A DNA stretch of 64,000 nt from Actinokineospora enzanensis DSM 44649 (lineage in GTDB: Bacteria > Actinomycetota > Actinomycetes > Mycobacteriales > Pseudonocardiaceae). The notes under the pieces are model-generated. The model ran no database searches and had not been told where the DNA came from. It worked only from the letters and a program-made list of their open reading frames with translations. How positions within the stretch are numbered: the stretch's first letter is position 1; every line of letters begins with the position of its first letter. Location: assembly GCF_000374445.1 (NCBI RefSeq), contig NZ_KB894417.1, positions 1-64,000 of the forward strand, read 5' to 3'. A program made the position numbers and the translations under genes. Below are positions 27,263 through 35,455 of this stretch, piece after piece.

Positions 27263-28260
27263 TCGCGCACATCGCCGAGGCGGTCGGGGCGCCGACACCG
27301 ACCGTGGTGCTGGACGCGGAGACGCTGCCGGAGTCGGAGGAGCGGCTACGGCCGGTGCTGACGGAGATCCGGCGGGAACTGATCGCGCGCGGGCAGGGGC
27401 AGGTGCTGAAGTTCGCATTGGTCCGACCGTCGGAGCATCCATTGTTCGACTTGGATTACCGGTTCGTCCAGGCATTGCCCGGCGGCCCGGATCGGTTCGA
27501 TTTCCTGGGCAGCTGCGGGCATTCGATCCTGTCATCAGTGCTGGTGGCCGCGGAAATCAACTGGTTGCCCCGATTGGCGCCGGGCAGCCGCGTGCGGGTG
27601 CGGGTACTCAACAACGGCGACCACGTGGTGTGCGAGGTCGACGAGGCCCGGCACGGCGGCGGGTCGTTCACGGTGCACTTCCTCCAGGGCCCGAACGCCG
27701 CACTGTCCCGGCTGCTGGTCACCGGCGCGGCTGCGGACTCGCTGCCGACCCCGGCCGGGGTGACCGAGGTGTCGATCGTGGACGTCGGCAACCCGTACGT
27801 GTTCGTGGCTGCGACCGAACTGGGGCTGCGCAGCCGGGAGGAGCTGTTCGACGCGGGCGAGGACGTGTTCGCCCGGCTGGCGGGCATCCGCGCGGCCGCC
27901 GCGACCCACCTGGGCAGGCCCGCGGGCAGTGTGTTCCCCAAGATCGCGGCCGTCGGCGGCTACCAGCCGGGACGGCTCGCGGCGCGGGCGATCTCCGTCC
28001 CGCACTGGCACCCGACCCTGGCGCTCACCGGCGCCACCTGCCTGGCGGCCGCCGCCGCGATTCCCGGGACGGTCCCGTTCCGGTTGTTGCGCCGGGGTGG
28101 GGACTTCGCGATCGACACGCCGGGCGGAACGACGTCGGTGTCCGCGTCGGTGGACCGCTCGACCTTGCAATGGGTCAGCGTGCGCGGCAAACGCGCGCAC
28201 CTGCACGGCCCGATCCGCATCGACCGGGAGGTAGCCGCATGGCAACCGTTGAGCGTGTAG
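27259..28260 (+). CDS. PrpF-like isomerase (diaminopimelate-epimerase fold)
   Basis: 333 residues from GTG 27259, overlapping the previous stop. Two-lobed DapF-like protein; FDFLGSCGHSILSSVLVAAE supplies a Cys and PTPAGVTEVSIVDVGNPYVF the GNP signature of the PrpF/AcnD-accessory family. Family members isomerise the double bond of aconitate-type unsaturated acids. In this cluster it may move or isomerise a double bond in a dicarboxylate precursor of the heterocycle. That role is inference. Confidence 0.8.
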   Translation: MIAHIAEAVGAPTPTVVLDAETLPESEERLRPVLTEIRRELIARGQGQVLKFALVRPSEHPLFDLDYRFVQALPGGPDRFDFLGSCGHSILSSVLVAAEINWLPRLAPGSRVRVRVLNNGDHVVCEVDEARHGGGSFTVHFLQGPNAALSRLLVTGAAADSLPTPAGVTEVSIVDVGNPYVFVAATELGLRSREELFDAGEDVFARLAGIRAAAATHLGRPAGSVFPKIAAVGGYQPGRLAARAISVPHWHPTLALTGATCLAAAAAIPGTVPFRLLRRGGDFAIDTPGGTTSVSASVDRSTLQWVSVRGKRAHLHGPIRIDREVAAWQPLSV

Positions 28261-29336
28261 CGCTGTTGCACGACGAACTCGCCCGCGCCGCAGCCGAGGC
28301 CGACCGCACGGGCGCGCTACCGGAGCCGGTTCTGACCGCGTTGCGTTCCTCGGGTGTGCTCGGTCTCGCGATCCCGGTCGAGTACGGCGGTTCCGGCGGC
28401 GATGCGCTTGCCACGAACACAGTGGTGGCGGAGGTGGCGTCGCTGGATCCGTCGGTGGCGATCATCCTGTTCCAGCATTACGCGGTGAGTGCCCGTATCG
28501 CCGAGTGGGGCACGCCGTCCCAGAAATCCCACTACCTGTCCCGTCTGGCGAGCGGCGACTGGCTGGCGGCGTCGGCGTGGAGCGAGAGCGGCGGCGGGGC
28601 GGACAAACGCAACATCGCAACACGCGCGCAACGAGTCCCGGACGGCTGGGTGCTCGACGGCGCCAAGTCGTTCACGACCGGCGCCGGGCTGGCCCAGGTG
28701 TACCTGGTGCTGGCGCAGTCGTCGGCCCCCACCGGGGACTCGCTGACCTACGGTGCGAGCGGCCAGACGTTCTTCCTGGTCGACGCCACCGCCCCGGGAC
28801 TGGTGGCGGACACCGGCATGGACCTGGTCGGTATGCGCGCCTCCGCCACCGGTTTCGTCGAGCTGCACGACTGCCGCGTCCCGGCCGGGGCCGTCCTGGG
28901 CCCGGAGGGCTCGGCCCCCCGGATCATCGCGGGCGTCCGCGAGTCCGGCGCGACGCTGGGCGCGGTGTCCGTGGGCATCGCCAGGGCCGCGTACCAGTTG
29001 GCGTTGCACCACGCCCGCAAACGGGACCTGGGCCCGGCCCAGGCATTGCGCCACCGCCTGGTCGACCTCGCGGGCCAGGTCGAGGCCGCGAACGCCGTGG
29101 TCGAACGCGCGGGCCGCCGCGACAGCCCCGACCCCGGCATCGCGACCCTGCTGAGCAAGATCGTCGCGTCCGGCATCGGCGAGTCCGTGTGCGCGGAAGT
29201 GCAGCGCCTGTTGGGAAGCAGCGCGTACCTGCACGACCACCCGATCAACCGGCTGGCCCGGGACGCGCGCGCGGTCGGCCTGATGGGCCCGACCAACGAC
29301 CTCTGCCGAGAGCTGGTGAGCACTCCGTGGACCTGA
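28239..29336 (+). CDS. Acyl-CoA dehydrogenase-like flavoprotein
   Basis: 365 residues, ATG 28239, overlapping the upstream gene by 22 bases. ACAD layout: N-terminal helices, LGLAIPVEYGGSGGDALATN, the FAD-contacting SAWSESGGGADKRNIATRAQ, and GWVLDGAKSFTTGAGLAQVY. The C-terminal domain has QRLLGSSAYLHDHPINRLAR with a family Arg and GPTNDLCRELV. The usual catalytic Glu cannot be placed confidently. Could desaturate a non-CoA substrate or act as an N-oxidising flavoenzyme, as ACAD homologues do in several natural-product pathways. Confidence 0.88.
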   Translation: MATVERVALLHDELARAAAEADRTGALPEPVLTALRSSGVLGLAIPVEYGGSGGDALATNTVVAEVASLDPSVAIILFQHYAVSARIAEWGTPSQKSHYLSRLASGDWLAASAWSESGGGADKRNIATRAQRVPDGWVLDGAKSFTTGAGLAQVYLVLAQSSAPTGDSLTYGASGQTFFLVDATAPGLVADTGMDLVGMRASATGFVELHDCRVPAGAVLGPEGSAPRIIAGVRESGATLGAVSVGIARAAYQLALHHARKRDLGPAQALRHRLVDLAGQVEAANAVVERAGRRDSPDPGIATLLSKIVASGIGESVCAEVQRLLGSSAYLHDHPINRLARDARAVGLMGPTNDLCRELVSTPWT

Positions 29337-30676
29337 TCATCACCAACGCCCGCCTGGTGACCCCGGACGGCGTGCGTCCGGGCGGCATCGCCGTCCAGGA
29401 CGGCAGGATCGCCCGCCTGTTACCCCCGGACGTGACCGTTCCCGCGACACAGACCATCGACGCGGAAGGGAAGTACGCCCTCCCCGGCCTGATCGACTCC
29501 CACGTCCACTTCCGCACCCCCGGCCTAACCCACAAGGAGGACTGGGCGCACGCCGGCCGCGCCGCCGCCGCGGGCGGTGTCACCACGGTGATCGACATGC
29601 CCAACACCCGTCCCGCCCTGCACAGGGTGGAACAGGCCTACGAGAAAGCGGAACTGATCGAGGGCAACTCCCTGGTCGACTACCGGTTCCACTTCGGCGT
29701 GGTCGCCGAGACCGTCTCGGAACTGGAGTCCCTCCCGCCGCGAGTCGCGACCTCCGTCAAGGTCTTCATGACCGGCCACCACACGGCCCCCGACGTGGTG
29801 CGCGACCCCGCGGTCCTGGAACGGATCTTCATCACCGCCGCCGCCCGCGACCTCCGAGTGATCCTGCACGCCGAGGACGACGCCATCTTCAGCCTGCTGG
29901 ACCTGGGCACCACCGCCCCCACCACGTACACGGACTACGAACCCCGGCGCCCCCGCAGCGCGGCCATCGTCGCCGTCGCCAAGGTCATCGAACTGGCCCG
30001 CCGCCACAACACGTCGACCCACGTACTGCACGTCTCCTCCGCCGAGGAAGCCCACCTCCTGACGGCGGCCCGCGCGGCAGGCATCCCCATCACGTTCGAG
30101 ACCACCCCGCACCACCTGTCCTTCGTCGCCGAGGACGCCGCCCGCCTCGGCGCCCGCATCCGCCTCAGCCCCGCCATCCGCCAACCCCACGACCGAGGCA
30201 CCCTCTGGTCCGCCCTCGTCGCGGGCCACATCGCCACCATCGGCAGCGACCACGCCCCACACACCCTGGAAGAGAAGTCCCGCCCCGTCCCGGACGCCCC
30301 ACCCGGCCTCCCCGGCGTCCAGGAACTCCTCCCGGCCGTCTTCACCGGCCTCCGCCGCCGCTACCCCGACACCCCGATCGACGACCACCTCTCCCTCCTG
30401 TCCCGCGTCGCCGCCGCCGAACCCGCCCGCCTGTTCCACATCGACCACCGCAAGGGCTCCCTGGCGGAAGGCAAGGACGCCGACATAGTCCTGTTCGACC
30501 CCCACGACACCTGGCCCCTCACCACCCCCCACACCAAGTCCGCCTGGTCCGCCTACGAAGGCTGGACCTTCACCGGCCGCCCCCATCTCACTCTCCGTCG
30601 CGGCACCCCCATCCACACCCTCGCCACCAACACCTTCGGCCCACCCACCGGCGAATGGCTCCCCGCCCGCCCCTGA
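29327..30676 (+). CDS. Dihydroorotase/allantoinase-like cyclic amidohydrolase
   Basis: 449 residues from GTG 29327, overlapping the upstream gene by ten bases. Amidohydrolase fold with the binuclear metal motif DSHVHFRTPGLTHKEDW, bridging Lys in TSVKVFMTG, later His in LHAEDDA and VLHVSS, and IGSDHAPHTLEEK with the catalytic Asp. Pairing with PsuG suggests closing or opening a six- or five-membered ureide ring that becomes the base. Housekeeping pyrC is unlikely, because no other pyrimidine genes are nearby. TTA codon at 29420-29422. Last gene of the operon. Confidence 0.9.
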   Translation: MDLIITNARLVTPDGVRPGGIAVQDGRIARLLPPDVTVPATQTIDAEGKYALPGLIDSHVHFRTPGLTHKEDWAHAGRAAAAGGVTTVIDMPNTRPALHRVEQAYEKAELIEGNSLVDYRFHFGVVAETVSELESLPPRVATSVKVFMTGHHTAPDVVRDPAVLERIFITAAARDLRVILHAEDDAIFSLLDLGTTAPTTYTDYEPRRPRSAAIVAVAKVIELARRHNTSTHVLHVSSAEEAHLLTAARAAGIPITFETTPHHLSFVAEDAARLGARIRLSPAIRQPHDRGTLWSALVAGHIATIGSDHAPHTLEEKSRPVPDAPPGLPGVQELLPAVFTGLRRRYPDTPIDDHLSLLSRVAAAEPARLFHIDHRKGSLAEGKDADIVLFDPHDTWPLTTPHTKSAWSAYEGWTFTGRPHLTLRRGTPIHTLATNTFGPPTGEWLPARP

Positions 30677-31800
30677 GTTATCCACACCCCCGACTCGCCA
30701 TCCATTCGACTGTCACCCTTCCCCGGTAAAATGGACTTCGGGGGCCCTCACGGTTATCCACATCCCCGAAATCCATCCCCACCCCCACAATCCCACTTGA
30801 CAGGGCCACGCCCTCCGCCGCCACCCATCCACAGCCCAGCGACATCCCCCTGGCCCAACACCCCTCACCTCCTAGCCTCGGACTCGGGGGATCCCGGCGA
30901 GTTATCCACATTCCCCCAAATCATCCACATTCCTCTCCCCACATTTGACACCCTGATCCATCCACACCTTGACCTCGACCGGTCATCGCGCCACCGTGTT
31001 TGACCAGGGGTTCGTTGAGGTTCTCGACGGGTCTGTACCAGCCGAGGGTCTGGCGAGGGCGGCCGTCGAGTTCGCGGGCGACTTCACGAGCCACCACCGA
31101 ATGACGCCAACGATCCTCCGATGGAACGAACCGACCGTCCCGCCCGCAATTCCCGCGAGATCGTCTCCCACCCCTCAAACCCAACACCACAGACACGATC
31201 CGGCGCATCGACCAGTCGAGGCCAAGCCCCCCACAACAACCTCCTTGCCCACCCCGCCCCTCAAGCCGTAACGTTGAAATCGGGGGTCCCCGCAGGTTGT
31301 CCACATCCCCCTAAACCATCCACAGCCACCACGAGAACCTTGACAACACCGCAGCCCGGGTTATCCACAAGCATGATCACTCGCGTATCCACGCACGACC
31401 CAACCCCGGTAGAATTGAACTCGGGGGATCCCAGGCGAGTTGTCCACAACGCCCGGATTCATCCACAGGCACCCGACAGCGCTTGACAACCCCGACACCG
31501 ACCCGTTGTCCACAGCGCATCCCAGGCCGTGCTTGCTCCCACCTCACCCAGGCCCTGGCCTCGAACTCGGGGGTCCCTGGGCCAGTTATCCACAAACCCC
31601 GAAACCATCCACAGGGCACCGGCACAGCCTTGACACCACACAGCCCCGTGATGTCGAAGTTGTCCACAGCCCGACGCCAGCCACGTTTGCCTGCCACACT
31701 CCCCCAGCCCTAACCTCGGACTCGGGGGATCCTCCGGCCAGTTGTGCACAACCGCCGAAACCATCCACAAGCCCGACCGGCCACTTGACGGCGCACGCCC
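30677..31800 (+). repeat. Array of about 145-bp intergenic repeats rich in DnaA-box-like 9-mers
   Basis: Non-coding. A core TCGGGGG(A)TCCC recurs at 30738, 30884, 31280, 31421, 31567 and 31722, giving spacings of 146, 396, 141, 146 and 155 bp. Each core is followed within 20 bp by TTRTCCACA or a close variant, then about 10-15 bases later by CATCCACA, then TTGACA. Perfect TTATCCACA or TTGTCCACA words start at 30678, 30754, 30902, 31297, 31361, 31440, 31506, 31586 and 31660. The 396-bp gap contains an IS30-type remnant. TTGTCCACA is the actinobacterial DnaA-box consensus; there is no dnaA or dnaN nearby. Confidence 0.8.
30990..31109 (-). pseudogene. IS30-type transposase C-terminal remnant
   Basis: The minus strand encodes WRHSVVAREVAR, ELDGRPRQTLGWYRPVENLN and EPLVKHGG, which matches the C-terminal end of IS30-family transposases (ELN-x-RPRKTLGW-x-TPAE pattern). 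Nothing resembling the catalytic DDE core precedes it, so this is a roughly 40-codon scar. It sits inside the repeat array. Confidence 0.65.
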
Positions 31801-31854
31801 GGCGAGTGAGCGCAGGCACGTTGACGTGCGCGGATGATGAGGCAGGCTGGGATC

Positions 31855-32511
31855 GTGCGGATAGCGACAGCGCGGACGGTCGACCTCTCACGGGTGCTGG
31901 CCGAGTTGGCCGACCGACCGGTCAACTACGTGATGGCCGAGGTCGGACCGGACTGGCACCGCGAGGACCACACGCACCCGCTGGGCCGCGAGTCACCAGG
32001 CGAGCCCGTGGTCGGCGGCCTGTTCGAACAGGCCTGTGACCTGGTCCGCGACTACCGGTTCGCCCCACCCGAGCTGATCCACGCCCACTACCGGCACGAC
32101 GCGCCGCTACTCGGCCGGGACATGCTGCTCGAAGGCCACTTCGGCCCGCTGCATTTCCTCATGGGCGTCCGCGTCACCGCCGTTCTCGACGAACAGACCC
32201 CCACCCACACCCGCTGGGGCTGGAGCTACGAGACCCTCACCGGCCATCTCGAACGCGGCCGCCTGGACTACGAGGTCCGCAAGAACCACCGCACCGGCAC
32301 GATCGACTTCCTCGCCGCCTCGTACTCCCGACCCACCCGCCGCACCAACCCGCTGTTCCGCCTCGGCTGGCACATGTTCGGCCGCCGGATCCAACGCCGC
32401 TTCTACCGCCGCGTAGGCGAACAACTCCGCGCCGCCCTCACCACCGGCACACCCACATCCGCCCCGGGCCGACGCCGTGGACTGTCGATTGTGGACCCCG
32501 CAACCGGATGA
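31855..32511 (+). CDS. DUF1990-family protein
   Basis: 218 residues from GTG 31855; an in-frame ATG at 31834 is the alternative. I prefer the GTG because a TTGACG (31821-31826) and CAGGCT (31843-31848) with 16-bp spacing place transcription start at the GTG itself, giving a leaderless mRNA. The protein matches DUF1990: VVGGLFEQACDLVRDYRFAP, the Gly-rich HFGPLHFLMGVRVTAVLDE, and WGWSYETLTGHLERGRLDYE. Function unknown; the fold is related to lipid/START-like barrels. Confidence 0.85.
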   Translation: MRIATARTVDLSRVLAELADRPVNYVMAEVGPDWHREDHTHPLGRESPGEPVVGGLFEQACDLVRDYRFAPPELIHAHYRHDAPLLGRDMLLEGHFGPLHFLMGVRVTAVLDEQTPTHTRWGWSYETLTGHLERGRLDYEVRKNHRTGTIDFLAASYSRPTRRTNPLFRLGWHMFGRRIQRRFYRRVGEQLRAALTTGTPTSAPGRRRGLSIVDPATG

Positions 32512-32656
32512 CCATCCCCTGTGGATGGATCGCACAACCCACCATGGCTCTTCTACGCGGCCCACCGGGCACGAGAGTTCATGACAGCGCAAGGGATCTC
32601 GGCCGTCCGATACGGACGATGGACCGCGCCACAACGGATCTCCGGCGCGGACGAAC

Positions 32657-33610
32657 TCACCGCTTGCCGGACACGGCAAGGCGGGCGAGGCGTTGCGGTG
32701 TCGGCCAGCGCACGTCCCACACCCAGCCGAGTCTCTCGAACACCCAGATGAACCGGGCGGAGATGTCCACCTGGCCGCGCCGGACGCCATGCCGGGCCGA
32801 CGAGGGGTCGGCGTGGTGGGAGTTGTGCCAGGACTCCCCCATGGACAGGATCGCCAGCGGCCAGAAGTTGGCCGAGCGGTCCCGGCTGCGGAAGGGCCGG
32901 TCGCCGATCATGTGGCAGATCGAGTTGACCGACCAGGTGACGTGGTGTTGGAAGGCCACCCGGGCGAGGCCCGCCCACAGGAACCCGGTGAGCGCGCCCC
33001 ACCACGACAGCGTCAGCACGCCGCCGAGCACCGCGGGCAGCAACACCGACAGCGACACCCAGAGCGGGAAGAGCCGGTCCACCATCCTGATGTCCGCGTC
33101 GGCCGCCAGGTCCGGCGCGAACCGGTCGATGTTGGTGCGGTCGCGGCCGAACAGCCAGCCCATGTGCGCGTGCCAGAAACCCTTGGCCAGCGCGAGCGGG
33201 GACGTGCCGAACAGCCAGGGCGAGTGCGGGTCGCCCTCGCGGTCGGAGAAGGCGTGGTGGCGGCGGTGGTCGGCGACCCAGCCGATGACCGAGCCCTGCG
33301 CCGCCATCGCGCCCATGATCGCCAACGCGATGTGGACCGCGCGGTTCGCCTTGAACGCGCCATGGGTGAAGTAGCGGTGGTACCCGACCGTGATACCGAG
33401 GGTCGAGACGGTGTAGAAGACCGCGGCGATGGCGAGATCCACCCAGCTCACGCCCCAACCCCAGGTCAGCGGCACCGCGCTGACGAGGGCGAGGAACGGG
33501 ATCAGCAGGAACGCGCGGATCGTCACCATCTCCAGCCGCCCGGCCCGCGCGGCGAGCAGGGGTTTCGGCCGGGGGCGGTCGTCGGGAGGCAGGAGCGTGG
33601 CACTGGACAT
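32657..33610 (-). CDS. Fatty acyl-CoA desaturase (delta-9 type)
   Basis: 317 residues, ATG 33610. The three histidine boxes of membrane desaturases are intact: HRYFTH, HRRHH and HNSHH, with four membrane spans around them and WSVNSICHMIGDRPF before the third. It inserts a double bond into a saturated acyl chain using di-iron, oxygen and an electron-transfer chain. Convergent with the DUF1990 gene. No ferredoxin or reductase is adjacent. 33611-33690 is a short promoter gap. Confidence 0.95.
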   Translation of the reverse strand: MSSATLLPPDDRPRPKPLLAARAGRLEMVTIRAFLLIPFLALVSAVPLTWGWGVSWVDLAIAAVFYTVSTLGITVGYHRYFTHGAFKANRAVHIALAIMGAMAAQGSVIGWVADHRRHHAFSDREGDPHSPWLFGTSPLALAKGFWHAHMGWLFGRDRTNIDRFAPDLAADADIRMVDRLFPLWVSLSVLLPAVLGGVLTLSWWGALTGFLWAGLARVAFQHHVTWSVNSICHMIGDRPFRSRDRSANFWPLAILSMGESWHNSHHADPSSARHGVRRGQVDISARFIWVFERLGWVWDVRWPTPQRLARLAVSGKR

Positions 33611-33690
33611 GCGTTACCTCGCGGTGATGAGGGCGGCGTTGTTCGGGCGCGACGGCGCCGAGGTGAACACGCGCGTTCGAACGGACTCGG

Positions 33691-34074
33691 TCACGCGGGA
33701 CGCGCGGCCATGCACGCCGCCATCGCCGGGCGGTCGAGCAGGGGCGGGAAGACGCGGAGCCGGTCCGGGGGGAGTCCGGCGACGACATCGGTGACGAACC
33801 GGGCCACCTCGGCCGGGGTGGGTACGACGTGGCCGCCCAGGTATCCGACCACCGACGGCCGGTCGTCCCCGCGGGGCTCGGTCCCGACATACCACCCGAG
33901 CCGCTCGTCCCAGACGAGCATCAGGTCCCGGCCGGGCAGGCGCGGGAGGCGCTCGCTCAGGCCGAGGTAGGCCGTGGCCGTGTCGGTGACCTCGTACGCC
34001 ACCGCCTCGGCGGGTACCCCGATCCGGGCCGCGACCTGGTGAACGTAGACCCCTAACGCGATGTCGAGCCCCAC
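33691..34074 (-). CDS. DUF6292-family protein
   Basis: 127 residues from GTG 34074. The core VGLDIALGVYVHQVAARIGV, RLPGRDLMLVWDERLGWYVG and VVGYLGGHVVPTPAEVARFV matches DUF6292, small Pseudonocardiaceae-type proteins of unknown role. No convincing ATG lies upstream before the frame enters the cold-shock gene, and the ribosome site is weak, so the start is uncertain. A rare TTA codon occurs at residue 8 or so (IALGV), which may make expression bldA-dependent. Lies 149 bp downstream of cspA. Confidence 0.7.
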   Translation of the reverse strand: MGLDIALGVYVHQVAARIGVPAEAVAYEVTDTATAYLGLSERLPRLPGRDLMLVWDERLGWYVGTEPRGDDRPSVVGYLGGHVVPTPAEVARFVTDVVAGLPPDRLRVFPPLLDRPAMAACMAARPA

Positions 34075-34223
34075 CGGCTCGCCCGTCCGCCCGGCTGTTC
34101 GCGCGCCCTCGCCAAGGGAGTCGCTCCCGCGGCAAGCGGGGGATCCCAGGGTCGCGACGGTCGTGCGTCCGAGGCCGCGGATGTCCGCGGCGAGGTGGGT
34201 GCTCGTGAGCCGCTCCGCGGGGA

Positions 34224-34427
34224 TCAGAGGGCCGACACCGCCGTGGCCTGCGGGCCCCGGTTGCCCTGTCCGACCTCGAACCGGACCCGGGCATTCTCCT
34301 CCAGGCCGCGGAAACCGCCACCGGAGATCTCGGAGTAGTGGACGAACAGGTCGGCGCCTCCGCCGTCCGGGCTGATGAACCCGAACCCCTTCTCGGAGTT
34401 GAACCACTTCACAGTGCCCTCGGCCAT
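34224..34427 (-). CDS. cspA: Cold-shock protein, CspA family
   Basis: 67 residues, ATG 34427 with AAGGAGA upstream. OB-fold single-strand nucleic-acid binder with RNP1 KGFGFISP and RNP2 DLFVHYSEI; typical length for the family. Works as an RNA chaperone. It has a promoter about 160 bases upstream, giving a long 5-prime leader, usual in cold-shock genes. Confidence 0.95.
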   Translation of the reverse strand: MAEGTVKWFNSEKGFGFISPDGGGADLFVHYSEISGGGFRGLEENARVRFEVGQGNRGPQATAVSAL

Positions 34428-34592
34428 GCGGGATCTCCTTGTCGCGTGGGATGTCTCGGCACGACCTCGGACGAGGCGGCCGGGCCGCGAGCGTGAACCG
34501 AGGAGTCGGAGAGGTGACACCGGGGAACGGCTCGCCAAAAACTTCTGCGAGCGTCCAGGGAACAACGAACACAAAAATCTTCAACCACAACC

Positions 34593-34621
34593 AGTAGAGC
34601 ACGCGCCGCGCCGAGCGTCAA
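34593..34621 (-). promoter_or_regulatory. Predicted sigma-70-type promoter of cspA
   Basis: Minus strand: -35 TTGACG at 34621-34616, 17-bp spacer, -10 TCTACT at 34598-34593. Transcription would begin near 34586, leaving a leader of about 158 bases that is unusually AT-rich for this window (around 34560-34590). Confidence 0.5.
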
Positions 34622-34918
34622 CCAAGCCCGGCCGACCGCACCCGGACAGCGGTGCGCGCCCCGCCGTGCCAGGAAAGTCCTTAATGGACATTTTGGGTCC
34701 GGACAGCCCGTGTCCCGCCTCGTTGCGGTAGTGTCGGCGGAGTTGGTGACCTCAGCGCAGGCAACAGGCCGTCGCGGGGTCGCCCGACCCATTCCGGTCC
34801 GATGGTGATCGACCGGGGACAGGAGCACCGGCTTGCCGCCGGATCGCCAGCACGCACAGCCCGGCACCGACCACCCCGGCCACGTTCGGCTCACCGTCCA
34901 CTGTCGACCGGACCGCCG

Positions 34919-35155
34919 ATGAGAGCGGCCGGGCGGCCGAGCCGGGCACGCGACGCCGAGAACTCCTTCACCGAGAACCGGATCGCCTTCGAGCTGGGGC
35001 AGGCCACCCAGCAGGCCCAGGCCGCGCGCACCGTGGCAGGCCATTCGCTCGACGCCACCGACTGCCGCGAGCTGCTGTCCATGCTGGGCCTGTCGGCGCG
35101 GACGCCCGACAAGCACACCGATGAGGCGGGGAACGGTCACATGGTCCAGCGGTAG
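34919..35155 (+). CDS. Small protein of unknown function
   Basis: 78 residues from ATG 34919. The helical core FELGQATQQAQAARTVAGHS followed by LDATDCRELLSMLGLS resembles short proteins with a DADDCRELLxMLGL motif that I recall from related actinomycetes, though I cannot name the family. The start is uncertain. A 15-bp hairpin follows. The stretch 34622-34918 upstream holds nothing else recognisable. Confidence 0.5.
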   Translation: MRAAGRPSRARDAENSFTENRIAFELGQATQQAQAARTVAGHSLDATDCRELLSMLGLSARTPDKHTDEAGNGHMVQR

Positions 35156-35220
35156 CAAGGAGTTCCAGGCCGGGCAGGGCCATCGAGGACCACGGTCCTG
35201 CGCCGTCAGAGGATTCTTTG

Positions 35221-35266
35221 ATCACATCGCCTGACCGGGCTCCCGTGCCCCGTCAGGCGATGTGAT
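35221..35266. terminator. Long hairpin between convergent genes
   Basis: ATCACATCGCCTGAC (35221-35235) and its exact complement (35252-35266) surround a 16-base GC-rich loop. It lies between the small plus-strand gene and the minus-strand NTPase, so it can serve both. Confidence 0.7.
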
Positions 35267-35455
35267 GACGCTGTCGCGGCCGGTCGAGAGCGATCGGCGT
35301 CGCGCTATGTCGTCAAAGTCACCGCATGACCAGACAACCCCCGCACGCCCGGCCTCGCCCGAGGTGAGCCCGAAAGGACCCAGGCGGGCCGGAATCGGCG
35401 CGCGCCCACCGCGTCTCGGTGCGGCGGTATGCGCGCCGCCCTGGGCCGCCGACGC

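Noticed and set aside
31340-31420. TTGACA plus TAGAAT in the repeat unit as a sigma-70 promoter
   Set aside because: The two words are about 65 bp apart in the unit, not 16-19 bp.
30677-31800. Chromosomal oriC
   Set aside because: DnaA-box-like density fits, but dnaA, dnaN, recF and other origin-linked genes are absent, and related repeats occur at several other places in the window.
30677-31800. CRISPR array
   Set aside because: Units of about 145 bp with partly conserved spacers and no short identical repeats of 25-40 bp; no cas genes.
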